Of a stretch of 64,000 nucleotides of DNA, positions 14,175 to 25,600 are shown one piece after another. Where the stretch lies: positions 102,001 to 166,000 of the forward strand of contig JAODUO010000554.1 of assembly GCA_025642075.2 (NCBI GenBank). Reading direction: 5' to 3'. Below the pieces are notes generated by a model, which ran no database searches, was not told where the DNA came from, and saw only the letters and a list, made by a program, of their open reading frames with translations. This stretch comes from Ridgeia piscesae (lineage: Eukaryota > Annelida > Polychaeta > Sabellida > Siboglinidae). Positions within the stretch are counted from its first letter, which is position 1. Every line of letters starts with the position of its first letter. Position numbers and translations under genes: made by a program.

Positions 14175-17100
14175 ATTATATCACCAATTTACAACTATTT
14201 ACATTATTAGTTTACACCCAGACCCGGAGCAGCAGGAGTTGCCACTTGTCATCACTACACAGTTCTGACCATGAACAAATGCTCATGTTCATTCAGTTTC
14301 TGCAGTCAACAGCAGCACGCAGCTGATGACAGCAGCTAGTGTGACTCGGCTGTGACACAATCTGGTGAATGACTGACAAATAAGTTTACAATAAGTAATT
14401 ACTTTGCCTGCATCACCAGTTGGTACAACTATCCTCTTCTTCCATATACTGGATTGGGCCCTTGCAGGGCTTTAAAAGTCCAATGAAACTTGTGAGCTTG
14501 GGAGGGGGACGGTGTATGCTCTCTTAAAACAGTTACTATAAAAAATAAAACGTTAATAAAGTTATTCTATGGGCCTTTGGTGATTTAAGAATGTATTATT
14601 AAGATGCTCATGAAGAAATTAAACCAGACGTTAAGGCACAAAGGCCTGCCCTGAAAGCCTCTATTTTTATAATTTGGAATACACATATTTTAGGTACTGT
14701 GCGCGAGACATTTACATTTGATTGGATCATTCTGTAGGCCCCAAAACTGGTAAACAAACGTTTTTCAAAACTTATGTAACTTTTCCTCTGATATCGGAAA
14801 GTTCATAGGTAATACTGAAGAAATGTTTATTTTATACAATGTTTCTATGGGCACCTGAGGGCCTCTGAAAAACCTAAATGTCAACATTTTGTGTTTAGTG
14901 TATTTTAACGGTTATTTAATTATCTTTAAAATGGTGTGACTGTTAGATTGTCACCTGTAGGTGACAACTATAAAATTTATATTCTATACAATTAAGTATC
15001 ATACATTTTATTGATATCAATTGCATCCTAATCACTTGGCGGCCATATGGATTGTAAGTAGATAACTCCCTCTTGACCAGAACCACAGATGACCCGTCCT
15101 GTTGCTGCATTCACACAATTTGAGTGTTTCTGGTCATCTCGTGAATAACCAGAAACAATGCCAGTAGGTGAATAGGTGTTGCAGTGTCATGGATATAACC
15201 ACAGGAGAGTGTCCAAATGGTGTTGACATGTCATGAGTATACAAATGTTGACATGTCACATGTCATTTTTGCTTTAGTCGATGGTTCACCAGGCAAGCAA
15301 CTGCGCTGTTTGTTTCAGAGTGCCAATAACGACTTCACTCAAGCGCGGTCACAGAACCAGTCAGGCGCGACACGTGAACAGAAACTCAAGGACTTGGCTG
15401 CTGCCTTTGACAGCTTTGTCACCCTCAAGAATAACTTGGATGAAGGCACGAAGGTGGGTCTAATACTGCGCTGTACTGATGTCTCTCACACAGCTGTCGT
15501 TTACGTTGTCTCCGTGTCCACAGTTCTACAATGACCTCATGGAGCTATCGTTTACATTTACAATGATCCCACGGAGCTGTCGTTTACATTGTCTCCCTGT
15601 CCACAGTTCAACAATGACCTCACGGAGCTGTCGTTTACGTTGTCTCCCTGTCCACAGTTCAACAATGACCTCACGGAGCTGTCGTTTACGTTGTCTCCCT
15701 TTCCACAGTTCAACAATGACCTCTCGGACCTGTGTTTACGTTGTCTCCCTGTACAGTTCAACATGATCCGGAGCTTCTTTACGTTGTCTCCCTGTCCACA
15801 GTTCAACAATGACCTCACGGAGCTGTCGTTTACGTTGTCTCCCTGTCCACAGTTCAACAATGACCTCACGGAGCTGTCGTTTACGTTGTCTCCCTGTCCA
15901 CAGTTCAACAATGACCTCACGGAGCTGTCGTTTACGTTGTCTCCCTGTCCACAGTTCAACAATGACCTCACGGAGCTGTCGTTTACGTTGTCTCCCTGTC
16001 CACAGTTCAACAATGACCTCACGGAGTTCTACGTTGTTTCCTGTACAGTTCAACAGTCTCCGGGCTGTCGTTTGGCCCTGTCCACAGTTCAACAATGACC
16101 TCACGGAGCTGTCGTTTACGTTGTCTCCCTGTCCACAGTTCAACAATGACCTCACGGAGCTGTCGTTTACGTTGTCTCCCTGTCCACAGTTCAACAAACT
16201 CCGGAGCTGTTGTTTCCCTTCACAGTTCCGTGACTCAGGGGCTGTCGTTTACGTTGTCTCCCTGTCCACAGTTCAACAATGACCTCACGGAGCTGTCGTT
16301 TACATTGTCTCCCTGTCCACAGTTCAACAATGACCTACGGACTCATGTTTATTGTCTCTGTCACAGTTCTGACCTCATGGAGCTGTCGTTTTTACGTTGT
16401 CTCCCTGTCCACAGTTCAACAATGATCTCACGGAGCTGTCGTTTACGTTGTCTCCCTGTCCACAGTTCAACAATGACCTCAGACTGTGTTTACATTGTTT
16501 GCTGTCCCAGTTCTACAATGACCTCAGTGTGTTTACGTTTCCCTACAGTTCAACAATGACCTCACGTAGCTGTCGTTTACGTTGTCTCCCTGTCCACAGT
16601 TCAACAATGACCTCACAGAGCTGTTGTTTACATTGTTTTGCTGTCCACAGTTCTACAATGACCTCACGGAGCTGCTGGTCAAGTTCCAGTCAAAGGTCAG
16701 CGACCTGTGTTTCGCCCGGCGCACAGAAAAAGAGGAACTGATGAAGGATCTGCAGAACACAATCGCCCAGCGCCCCGCCGCCGCCCCACCAACTGCCCCC
16801 TCCTATCAACAACCAACAGGTAAAATGGCTGCCCAGTGACTGCCCCTGTGAATGTTGACAGTCTCCTGTGTATGTTGTATGTGGTCTCTGATGTTGTCAC
16901 TGTTGTATCCATTCGCATGTACTGGTGTTGTCATATAATTTACACATTCACTAGTGAAGTGTTCATGGCCCTGTATGTAGCTTGACACTCTGTGAGTGAA
17001 CTGCTAGGGACTCGTGAGTGAACTGCTAGGGACTCGTAAGTGAACTGCTAGGGACTCGTGAGTGAACTGCTAGGGACTCATGAGTGAACTGCTAGGGACT

Positions 17101-20100
17101 CATGAGTGAACTGCTAGGTACTCGTGAGTGAAGTGCTAGGGACTTGTGCTCTTTCTTGCCAAAAAGTGCACTTCTAGTGCAGCCATGACGAGAATGCTAT
17201 TTTATAACTATAACATGATCTTGTTGCAGTAACTGACACAAATTAGTAGTAACTATTCTTTCAATTAGCCAGTGATAATATCAGTTGCCCATCTGTGGCA
17301 TTCAGTGACCTGTGTTGGGTGTTAGAACTGGTCCATTAGTGACAAAAACCTTTCTGGCTTTCATTATCCTGTGAGATGAGCAAACAAATGTTGTTTAGAC
17401 GCTAGCTGTGTCATTAGACACATGTCATTCTGTGTCAAGTGATACTCATCGCGTCAACATGGTCATTACGTGGTGTCACTGAAAACAACTGTCATGTGAC
17501 TCTCACAGTGTCAACCCAAACCAGTGTCAACCAATGTCGGTGTCAACTACTATTTAATGTATACGTACCAATCATAGATAATGTAAATGTTGTGTTAGGT
17601 TGTAAATGTAAATGTTTATTAATTTATATAGCACCTATATATAGTATATATATATATATATTATGATATTCTATGGTGCTGCACAATATACGAGTCAATA
17701 TAAACATTCAACGTAATACACATATATTGATATAATATAAAATAGTAAAATAAATTAGCTAAATAAATATATAATTACATTGTTTAATTAGTATAAAATT
17801 TAAAAAAAATTGTCACTACTGTAGTGATGTCACTATCGTCAGGTAAGAAGTCACCACAGTCGGGTAAGGTGTCACCACAGTCGAGTAAGGTGTCACCACA
17901 GTCGAGTAAGGTGTCACCGCCCCCGATGATGATGCCAATGGCCCAACAACCCGCATTTCACATTGGTTCCCCTCAACCAGTCGAATTTCTGGGTCAACAA
18001 CCAATGTTTAGATCTGTCTCACCATTATTTGAACCAACATATCTGAGAGGTAAAATTTGGTTTAGTCGCTGACTAAACAGTTCGTTTGTTGTTCAATACA
18101 TTGGCTCAAAGTTTGACTCGAAAGAAATCAGTTATGGAACTAGTATATTTGGGGGGAAGGATGGAAGTTGAACATGACACTTCCTTTGTAAGTCAAACTT
18201 TTAGTCCTTGATGAATGGTTTATGGTCGGGTTGAGTTTTGAAAGTAACATTTGTTTGTTACATTAGAAAAATAGTGGACGTTGCCTGGTCACTACCTCGT
18301 GGTAGTGGCCAAAGTTATCGCCAGTCAGCTGCGTTGACGTGATCAACTTGTCAGTTGGCCGACAACTGTCAAGGAGTATTGGTTGCCATGACAACCAGAT
18401 TTGAAGGAAATGTCAGAAAAGTCATGACTGTTAAGCTGTTGCTTCCATTTGTGTTAATAGGTGGACCACTAATGTAAAAGTGGACCACCAACATTCACCT
18501 TTGGAAGTGTGAAATTCCTGCTGATCGGCCACTTCTCAGATCAGGTGTAGAACCCTGGTGCTGTGACTGTCAGCCTGCACATAAAGATCCAAACAATCAT
18601 GTTGTTGCAGTATTTTGGCAGTCCTAGACACCTGTTATTAAAGTTTTTTATTCTGGTCATCTGGAGGTGTCTATGAGTCAGTTGTTGAACTGATGGTTCC
18701 AGAGTAGAGGAGGACTGTCTTGGTGCTGCTTAGAGCCGCCCAGCCAGAGACCTGTAGCCACCAACTGGAATGAATTAATGTTTTATTCAACATCAGCAAC
18801 AAACTTAGAGGTGGCAGACTGTCAGTGCTTGTGTATGCTTTGGGATCAGGTTGTATTTTGTTGTGTTCTGTTATTACTAAGTAATAGTTGTTGTGGTTGT
18901 TGTAATAGCTGCTGTTGTTGTTGTTGTTGTTGTTGCACTAACATACGTGTGATGTTAGGGCGAGTAGACTGCCCTGTTCGTGGCAGAAGATTGGCCACAG
19001 AGGCAGCATGTATCCACAGACAGACAGCCTTGCTATTCTGACACAGTGTGTTCTCCCAGTTACGTGTTGTATGCACAATCTGCCCACACCTTTCTCCCCC
19101 AGCGGCATCAACTCCAGCGACTAGTACTAGTGAGGCGCCGACCGCACCCCCAAGGACTAAAAAGGCCCCTCCTCGACGCCCCCCGCCCCCCTCCAAGGCT
19201 GCCCGTGCCCCCACAGGTACGCACTTGATGCACTGGATTTTATGCACCATCAGTGTAAAATTTAATTTACGTGAATCCAGATGGTGTTCTTTTGTTAGTC
19301 TCAGTTGTAATGACATCACTTGTGTTGTACTACTTTGTTTCTATTTTGCACCTTCGCGCCCCCTAGTAGGGTTAACCTACCTACCCCTCTGGTTGGGTTA
19401 ACCTACCTACCCCTCTGGTTGGGTTAACCTACCTACCCCTCTGGTTGGGTTAGCCTCCACTGCACTGCTCGATGTACAGCCTCAGAAATGCATTATTTGT
19501 TACTATGATTACACTTTCTAAAAGTTTCCATTATGAATTATATATTGAAACTTTTAGAAATTATGACTTCTCTGAGAATTGTAATAACAACTGAAATGAC
19601 TAAGCTTTGTGTTCTTCTATGGTTATTTACAGATAACTTCCGCCAGTATTACATATAGTAATTACAGTAATATTAAAATTGTTATTTTGATATAAATATA
19701 TTAAACTAATGATGTGTTAAAACTTCTGAATTAATGACATGATATCATAATAGAAAAACATCCACCTACACTGTAAATGTTGTATTCTTGATGTGTTAAT
19801 TGTCCTCATTCCTAGCGTGGTGTGTGCACTTACAGTCAGCTGACTAATACATACTCAGTAGTGACTTTAATAATGCAAAACAATGTTGTCCATGACACGG
19901 CCGTGTCTCACTAAGTTGTGTGTTGGAGCATTATGTTGTCACAAGTAGACCTGTGTAGTGTCTGCAGCGTCACCCTCTGTCTGCTTGTAGGGTCCACACC
20001 CTCCCCCACCCCAGCCGCATCGGCACCGTCAACATACGCACCACCACAGGCACCACCCCCTACAGCACCACAGTCCACCATGCCACAACCACAGTCAGTG

Positions 20101-22171
20101 TACGGTAAGTAGAGCAACACCACAGTCCATCATGCCACAACCACAGTCAGTGTACGGTAAGTACAGGAACAACACAGTCCACCATGCCACAACCACAGTC
20201 TGTGTACGGTAAGTACAGGAACACCACATGCCACAACCACAGCCAGTGTACGGTAAGTACGGCAACACCACAGTCCACCATGCCACAACCACAGTCAGTG
20301 TACGGTAAGTACAGGAACACCACAGTCCACCATGCCACAACCACAGCCAGTGTACGGTAAGTACAACAACACCACAGTCCACCATGCCACAACCGCAGCC
20401 AGTGTACGGTAAGTACAGCAACACCACAGTCCACCATGCCACAACCGCAGCCAGTGTACGGTAAGTACAGCAACACCACAGTCCACCATGCCACAACCGC
20501 AGCCAGTGTACGGTAAGTACAGCAACACCACAGTCCACCATGCCACAACCGCAGCCAGTGTACGGTAAGTACAGCAACACCACAGTCCACCATGCCACAA
20601 CCGCAGCCAGTGTACGGTAAGTACAGCAACACCACAGTCCACCATGCCACAACCACAGCCAGTGTACGGTAAGTACAACAACACCACAGTCCACCATGCC
20701 ACAACCGCAGCCAGTGTACGGTAAGTACAGCAACACCACAGTCCACCATGCCACAACCGCAGCCAGTGTATGGTAAGTACAGCAACACCACAGTCCACCA
20801 TGCCACAACCGCAGCCAGTGTACGGTAAGTAAAGCAACACCACAGTCCACCATGCCACAACCACAGCCAGTGTATGGTAAGTACAGCAACAACACAGTCC
20901 ACCATGCCACAACCATAGCCAGTGTACGGTAAGTACAGCAACACCACAGTCCACCATGCCACAACCACAGTCCACCATGCCACAGCCATACCTAGTGTAT
21001 GGTAAGTACAACAACACCACAGTCCACCATGCCACAACCACAGCCAGTGTACGGTAAGTACAGCAACAACACAGTCCACCATGCCACAACCACAGCCACT
21101 GTATGGTAAGTACAACAACACCACAGTCCACAGTGCCACAACCACAGCCAGTGTATGGTAAGTACAGCAACAACACAGTCCACCATGCCACAACCATAGC
21201 CAGTGTATGGTAAGTACAGCAACAACACAGTCCACCATGCCACAACCACAGCCAGTGTATGGTAAGTACAGCAACAACACAGTCCACCATGCCACAACCA
21301 CAGTCAGTGTATGGTAAGTACAGCAACAACACAGTCCACAGTGCCACAACCACAGCCAGTGTATGGTAAGTACAGCAACAACACAGTCCACCATGCCACA
21401 ACCACAGCGAGTGTATGGTAAGTACAACAACACCACAGTCCACAGTGCCACAACCACAGCCATGTATGGTAAGTAGCTCATAGTTCCTGTGGATACCAAC
21501 TCTCTTGCTTGGGAACGTGTTGCATTCATACTGACACAGAAAATGTTTTTTCCACAATATTCGTTAATGACATTTGATCTCATGTAAATTTGACAGTCTT
21601 TCATAGATGACTATACTCCTCGTGAAATGTCATACTTTAATTAACTATCTCATGTTAGAAATAAGTTGTCCTGTATTGAGTAATTCTGCATTTTATTATG
21701 AAATGAAGGTCAGGTAATTAATAATAATCAGCTTGCATAATGGTATAATTTGTGGATATTGTAATTTCGGTCATCTATTTTAACAAATGGCATATGAAGT
21801 TGTGCAACTATCTTATTTGGCTCAGTGAAGAATAAAACATTTGGTAAAAATTGTATTAGTTTTAATGATTTTTACACATAACATACTGAATTCATTCAAA
21901 CCTTAGTGTTTGTGATGACTCCGAGGGTCCTGACGTGTGTCATTGTCCTGTTTCAGGCTCCAGTCAACAGCCTCTGCCCTACCCCGCGTATGGGGCGGCG
22001 ATGCCCTACCCCGTCTACCCTCCAGGCAACTATGCGCCGCCACCAATGCCCCAAGGTTATAACCCCTACGCCCAATACTCATACCCCCAGGCAGGCCAGC
22101 CTCAGATGCCCCAGTACTCCACCCCTCAGCAACAGCCACCCTACCAGCAGTACCCCCAGCAGCACTGGTGA
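1589..22171 (+). CDS. PDCD6IP: ALIX (PDCD6IP), 3' portion, 14 exons, 5' partial
   Basis: ESCRT-associated adaptor that binds ESCRT-III through its Bro1 domain, YPXnL ligands through its V domain and many partners through a proline-rich tail; it acts in endosomal sorting, cytokinesis and membrane repair. Exons: 1589-1698, 2132-2248, 4976-5198, 5855-5978, 6504-6681, 7963-8184, 11070-11229, 13911-14059, 15319-15453, 16651-16819, 17843-18049, 19103-19216, 19991-20104, 21957-22171. All junctions join in phase, giving 744 codons plus TGA. Family blocks recognised in order are [19 protein letters not shown] and PIGK (end of Bro1); [41 protein letters not shown] and [19 protein letters not shown] (V domain); then a Pro/Gln/Tyr-rich tail ending QQYPQQHW. 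The start codon and N-terminal Bro1 lie before the window. Human ALIX is 868 residues, so about the first 190 to 200 are missing here. Introns 699 to 2885 bp long are largely tandem arrays; several include the splice sites. Confidence 0.95.
2303..4587. repeat. 26-bp minisatellite filling ALIX intron 2249-4975
   Basis: About 88 copies of a 26-bp unit whose core is CACTGAGTCTCACTGTGTGG followed by TACACC. Variants ordered along the array (GAGCC versus GAGTC, CTCAC versus CTCGC, TACAG versus TACAC) form blocks, which is the mark of local duplication and unequal exchange. It starts about 55 bp after the donor of exon 2132-2248. Confidence 0.95.
6842..7971. repeat. 23-bp minisatellite whose unit is an ALIX 3' splice site
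   Basis: About 45 copies of a 23-bp unit. Each carries GTTGTTGCAG followed by GCTGACCGTG, identical to the acceptor and first nine bases of exon 7963-8184 (GCTGACCGT ATG). The left 100 bp is degenerate, the rest highly uniform. CTGAC in each unit matches the metazoan branch-point consensus and lies about 18 nt before the next CAG, so every unit is a possible complete 3' splice site. Confidence 0.95.
8205..10165. repeat. 54-bp CA-rich minisatellite at the 5' end of ALIX intron 8185-11069
   Basis: About 36 copies of a 54-bp unit containing ACACACTAATTACACAGACA and TACATAACACAAGCACACAT. It begins about 20 bp after the donor GTATGT. Because 54 is a multiple of three it stays open for nearly 400 codons in one frame; codon content is pure repeat and not a gene. 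Confidence 0.95.
10354..10922. repeat. 25-bp minisatellite in ALIX intron 8185-11069
   Basis: About 22 copies of a 25-bp unit with core GTGACACGTACTGTGATGAC and AGTCA. It is a second, unrelated array in the same intron, ending about 150 bp before the acceptor of exon 11070. Confidence 0.9.
11230..12662. other. Non-repetitive part of ALIX intron 7 with a hairpin element
   Basis: No exon recognised between the donor at 11230 and the array at 12663. The stretch is AT-rich and contains near 12005-12070 a short element with an imperfect inverted repeat (TATAGTGCCACA ... TTGTGGCGCTTCACAATA) that resembles one at 17605-17710. Confidence 0.6.
12663..13908. repeat. 23-bp minisatellite abutting the acceptor of ALIX exon 13911
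   Basis: About 54 copies of a 23-bp unit with core GCTGGCTTGTGTGTTCTTAA; variants differ at one or two bases after TTAA. The final copy passes straight into the acceptor GCTTGTGTGTTCCAAG of exon 13911-14059, so the array supplies the polypyrimidine tract. TTAAC in many units fits a weak branch-point consensus. Confidence 0.95.
14101..14173. repeat. (GT)n microsatellite in ALIX intron 8
   Basis: About 36 uninterrupted GT dinucleotides, starting about 40 bp after the donor of exon 13911-14059. The rest of the intron to 15318 holds no recognisable exon. Confidence 0.98.
15515..16650. repeat. 51-bp minisatellite carrying an ALIX acceptor plus the start of the exon
   Basis: About 22 copies of a 51-bp unit. 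Each contains CCTGTCCACAG followed by TTCAACAATGACCTCACGGA, that is, the acceptor and first eight codons of exon 16651-16819 (TTCTACAATGACCTCACGGA in the functional copy), then intron sequence with TTTACGTTGTCTCCC. Several copies are internally deleted. The unit length is a multiple of three, so open frames run through on both strands. Confidence 0.95.
16992..17150. repeat. 22-bp minisatellite in ALIX intron 10
   Basis: About seven copies of a 22-bp unit, GTGAGTGAACTGCTAGGGAC followed by TC, beginning about 170 bp after the donor at 16819. Each unit includes GTGAGT, the consensus donor hexamer, though without a good exonic context. Confidence 0.9.
17600..17842. other. AT-rich element with inverted repeat in ALIX intron 10
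   Basis: Contains TTATATAGCACC, a TA run and CTATGGTGCTGCACAATA, forming an imperfect hairpin like that at 12005-12070. Probably a small dispersed element. The acceptor of exon 17843 lies at its right. Confidence 0.4.
17843..18049 (+). CDS. PDCD6IP: ALIX proline-rich-region exon with 21-bp coding repeats
   Basis: This phase 1-1 exon of 207 nt (69 codons) could be skipped without shifting the frame. It encodes [10 protein letters not shown] followed by further SPQSSKV copies, then a Met/Gln/Pro-rich stretch ([17 protein letters not shown]) and [10 protein letters not shown]. The acceptor is TATCGTCAG and the donor AGAG-GTAAAA. I know no counterpart in vertebrate ALIX. The repeat unit of 21 nt begins upstream of the acceptor, so the first copy straddles the intron-exon boundary. 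Inclusion in mature mRNA is inferred from phase and open frame only. Confidence 0.7.
18050..19102. other. ALIX intron 11, no exon seen
   Basis: Ordinary intron sequence with a (GTT)n run near 18911-18935. No repeat array and no open frame with family resemblance. Confidence 0.6.
19365..19452. repeat. 26-bp repeat, about three copies, in ALIX intron 12
   Basis: A short array of GGTTGGGTTAACCTACCTAC followed by CCCTCT. It is the smallest minisatellite in the gene and may show an early stage of array growth. Confidence 0.85.
20070..21472. repeat. 52-bp minisatellite carrying the ALIX donor of exon 19991-20104
   Basis: About 26 copies of a 52-bp unit that contains CAGTCCACCATGCCACAACC, CAGTGTACG and GTAAGTACAGCAACACCA. 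The first copy is the real 3' end of exon 19991-20104 (encoding [11 protein letters not shown]) with its donor TACG-GTAAGT; the rest repeat exon end, donor and about 15 bases of intron into the intron. Copies past the first are noncoding in the predicted transcript. Confidence 0.95.
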
Positions 22172-25100
22172 CGGGAGACAGCCAGAATGTACCTGATGAG
22201 AGACTACAAATGATGGAGACTTGAGTGGGAGATTGCATCAAGATGGGCTCATGGCATTTCTTACATCTTTAATCTCCTCAGCTGGGTGACTATTTATACT
22301 GCCACCTGTAAATGTGGTATATCTGTCATCTTTTCATTCAAACTATATCGCTGTATTATATATTAGTAGCCTCTGTTGTATAGTTAAGACGACTAACAGT
22401 GGCAATGGTGCGTGGCGCTACAGAAGCCTAACATTTGTGTGTCTATTATCAAAAATATGTTTATCAAAATATTGTTAAAACACTGAGTTTGTGATGGAAC
22501 ATATTACTGTTACTATTTAAAAAAAACAGTGTTCATGCTTTGGCGGAAGTTAGTTCACTTGCCTGTGATCGTTGTCAGTTGGGTACAGGTTGCTGAGCTT
22601 TAAAAGGTAATTGAGTCATCTAGTTAATATACGTCAGATAATTCCATTTAGTACGGCTTGGCTTGTATATTCCCCAAAACATTGCAAGTGTCCGGCCACA
22701 ACCAAGACATTGAGTTTAGACTTGTTGCATGGCAAAAACACTTTCAAAGCACGTTTCTGCAGATTACCAGTGAATTGCTTTATGCTAAAGCGGGAAAATA
22801 TTAACAAATGTGTCACCAGAAATGATTGAATTGGTCTGTGGCTGTGTTTGCAGCCTTGTATGTTTCAGTTATGGTAGGATAATAATATATATATGTTATC
22901 ATCAAACAGGTGGTGTAGCGTGTTGAACATATGTTGGTCATTTGTTATGCTACTGGTATTTATGTCTGGTACGTGTCATCATTATGTAATGTGCCCGTTT
23001 CAGTGTCATTTTGTGATATTGTGTTCACCTAAATTCTAGCCATTTATCAAAGGGCATGCTTAATTGTAGGGTGTCCCTATTCTAATTAACGTAAGCATCA
23101 TTTCTACTTTTCTACAGTTGATGTCTGTTTCTTATTTGTCACAACACACATTGTTTCCATTCAATTGTACCAGGTTCCATGAATCTGCAACATAACCGCT
23201 GGCTGCCAAATTACATCATTTTGAAATAGTTGCCGACTCGTGTATGTATTAATATAAATTGATGTCATTGCAACTATGTGGTTGCGTTTGTCTGGAGAGT
23301 GGCGTCCACACAGATCAAATATGTTGCTAAAATCAGTTGTGGCCTATAACAGACTGCATATTTTCTATATATGTACACATAGAAATATGTATGTATCTAT
23401 ACATGATACACGTCCGTATGTGTATATCAGATATGTAAAACTCATTTATGTAATAAATAATTTGTGTGGATACTTTTTTAAACCAGTTGTTGAAAAAACA
23501 CTTTATTGTTAGTGCAAACTATTGCATAAGAGCAGATGCAGTCAAGGAAATGTGTGTCTGTGTAATAACCCTGTTATTGCCACTTTGTATTTGTGGAAAG
23601 CTCTGAAATATGATATGCGTTTCGTCTATCTTCGTGGACACAAAATGAGTTACGTTTAATTTCTGTTTAGCCTCCATCTGGTTGACCACAGAGCAGTTGT
23701 TTCTAATGATAGGTTCACCAATAAAATGGCAACATATGTTCAAGTTGTTGAATATCTTGTCTGAACAGTTGTAAATTATGTGCAAATCAAACACTTGTTC
23801 TTTGTGGTAAGATTTCAGTGTTATCTGTTTGCACTGTTCTTGTCAAATTTATGAGGGGAATTATTCCAGATATAAAGCAATATATTTATTCAACTGTGCG
23901 CAGGTTCTGCGCACCGGCAGTTGTTTTATTAGTGTACAGTACAGCCAGGAGAGGGCGGCACTGTATCAGCTATTTACTTGTGTACATCTTGTCTGATGTT
24001 ATACTGAATTAAAACAACTTGTAATGTAACAGTTACAGGTGTGTATTCGTACATGGAGTTGTTCATCATTAAAATATGTTGATAATAATAATAGAAAATA
24101 TTGGCTAATTAATTTCTCAAATAGGGTAAGGCCACATACTAGACTTGTCCTCATGTATTACAGCGATGTATGCATGAATGCATACTTTGTATACATTGTT
24201 GATAATGGTTGCCTTTGCCATTTGCATCATCATATTTAAACAAAATGATGTTTTTTGTCCAGACTAAATAAATTAGTATTACCTATTTGTGCAACAAACA
24301 GTAAGATCTAGTTATAAATAAGTTTTGCATAATTAGTATTACAAGGTGGTAGTTATACATATATATCTGTAGCAATATATCGTGCCATTCATGGTACAAG
24401 TCAAGAAAGAAACATTGTGAACATAATGTTATTTCTTCATCATAATTATGCTAGTTTCAGGGTCTCAAATATCATTGCTCCAAGTATTACTATCAGTGCC
24501 ACAATTGGCTGAGTTCATACGTAGTGTTGACCAGTGTTTTATAACGAGTTAATTGGATCGATCTATAGTAAATACACATTATTATAATTGCCCCTTTGTT
24601 CCCATCATACAAAAAGACTGTTCAGTTTTTAAATTAATCTTATAATATTCTTAGTATAAGAATTTGTATATATCTGCCATTATATGGTTACAATGTGTTA
24701 TTTTGTGATAAAAAATATTTAAATTTTAAACACTTGCACTTTAATTGGCAGGCAGCAAACCATCGATTGACACAAACATATATTATGTTTAATAAACCGA
24801 AGATGATGTTCTTGATTATTTTTCGCAATATTCTTTAACTGTGCAAAATATTCAGATTCCTTGCACACCCCTTGTTCTTCCTCTGGGGCCTTGGCTAACC
24901 CCGTCAGAAAGAACTGGGTCGGGCAGTGCTAATGTACCTGCAACTGTTGATTGGCGAAAGTTAATGAAATTACACAAAATGCAGGTAGGGCTTAGCAGTG
25001 GCTTCTGAAACAACTAGTTGGTCCACAGAAGGAAAACATCATGTGCCTGCTCATTACAATTACAAGAAACTTCTGCTGAAGAGAACAACTGTCCCTGTCT

Positions 25101-25600
25101 TAATTGTACTGTTCTATGGACATGTGGAACAGTTCAAACAAGGCCTGACATAGTCACATTTGTGGTGGTATCAATGGAGCTAATTGTGAATGTATTGCAT
25201 TAGAATATCATTAATCTGCCATCAGCTTGTCTTCACCAAATTAACATGATTGCATTGCTTCAGCAGCTCTGCTCCACAGTAAGTAACGGCCGCTACATTT
25301 GCATAGTGTGGTTTATGCTGTAATGTAAATAAAAAAGTGATAGATTTACAACATGCTATAAAGGCAGTGAGAGCCAATGTTTCTGACAACAGCCACAGAG
25401 AACAAGAAGAAGACATACTGCCAGGTAGTCTGGTCTTAGCTATAAAATAAATGTTGTCATCATGAACATAATTATGTAGGAAAATAGCTCAGATAATGAG
25501 ATGAGGTATATTATCCAATTCCACATGTGAGCCAGCGTTGAATAAAGTTCGCTTCTTGTAAGTTGTACCGTCGTCATGTTTCTTTAATGTTTGCCATTAA
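22172..25600 (+). other. ALIX 3' UTR and downstream AT-rich sequence
   Basis: No coding sequence recognised after the ALIX stop. Canonical AATAAA signals on the gene strand occur at 23452, 24267, 24791, 25446 and 25541, so several 3' ends are possible and the sequence does not decide between them. The signal at 25541 is followed by GT-rich sequence. Short open frames in the stretch have no family resemblance. Confidence 0.5.

Noticed and set aside
20147..21604. Frame of 485 codons resembling a Trp/Cys-rich protein
   Set aside because: Antisense translation of the 52-bp donor array.
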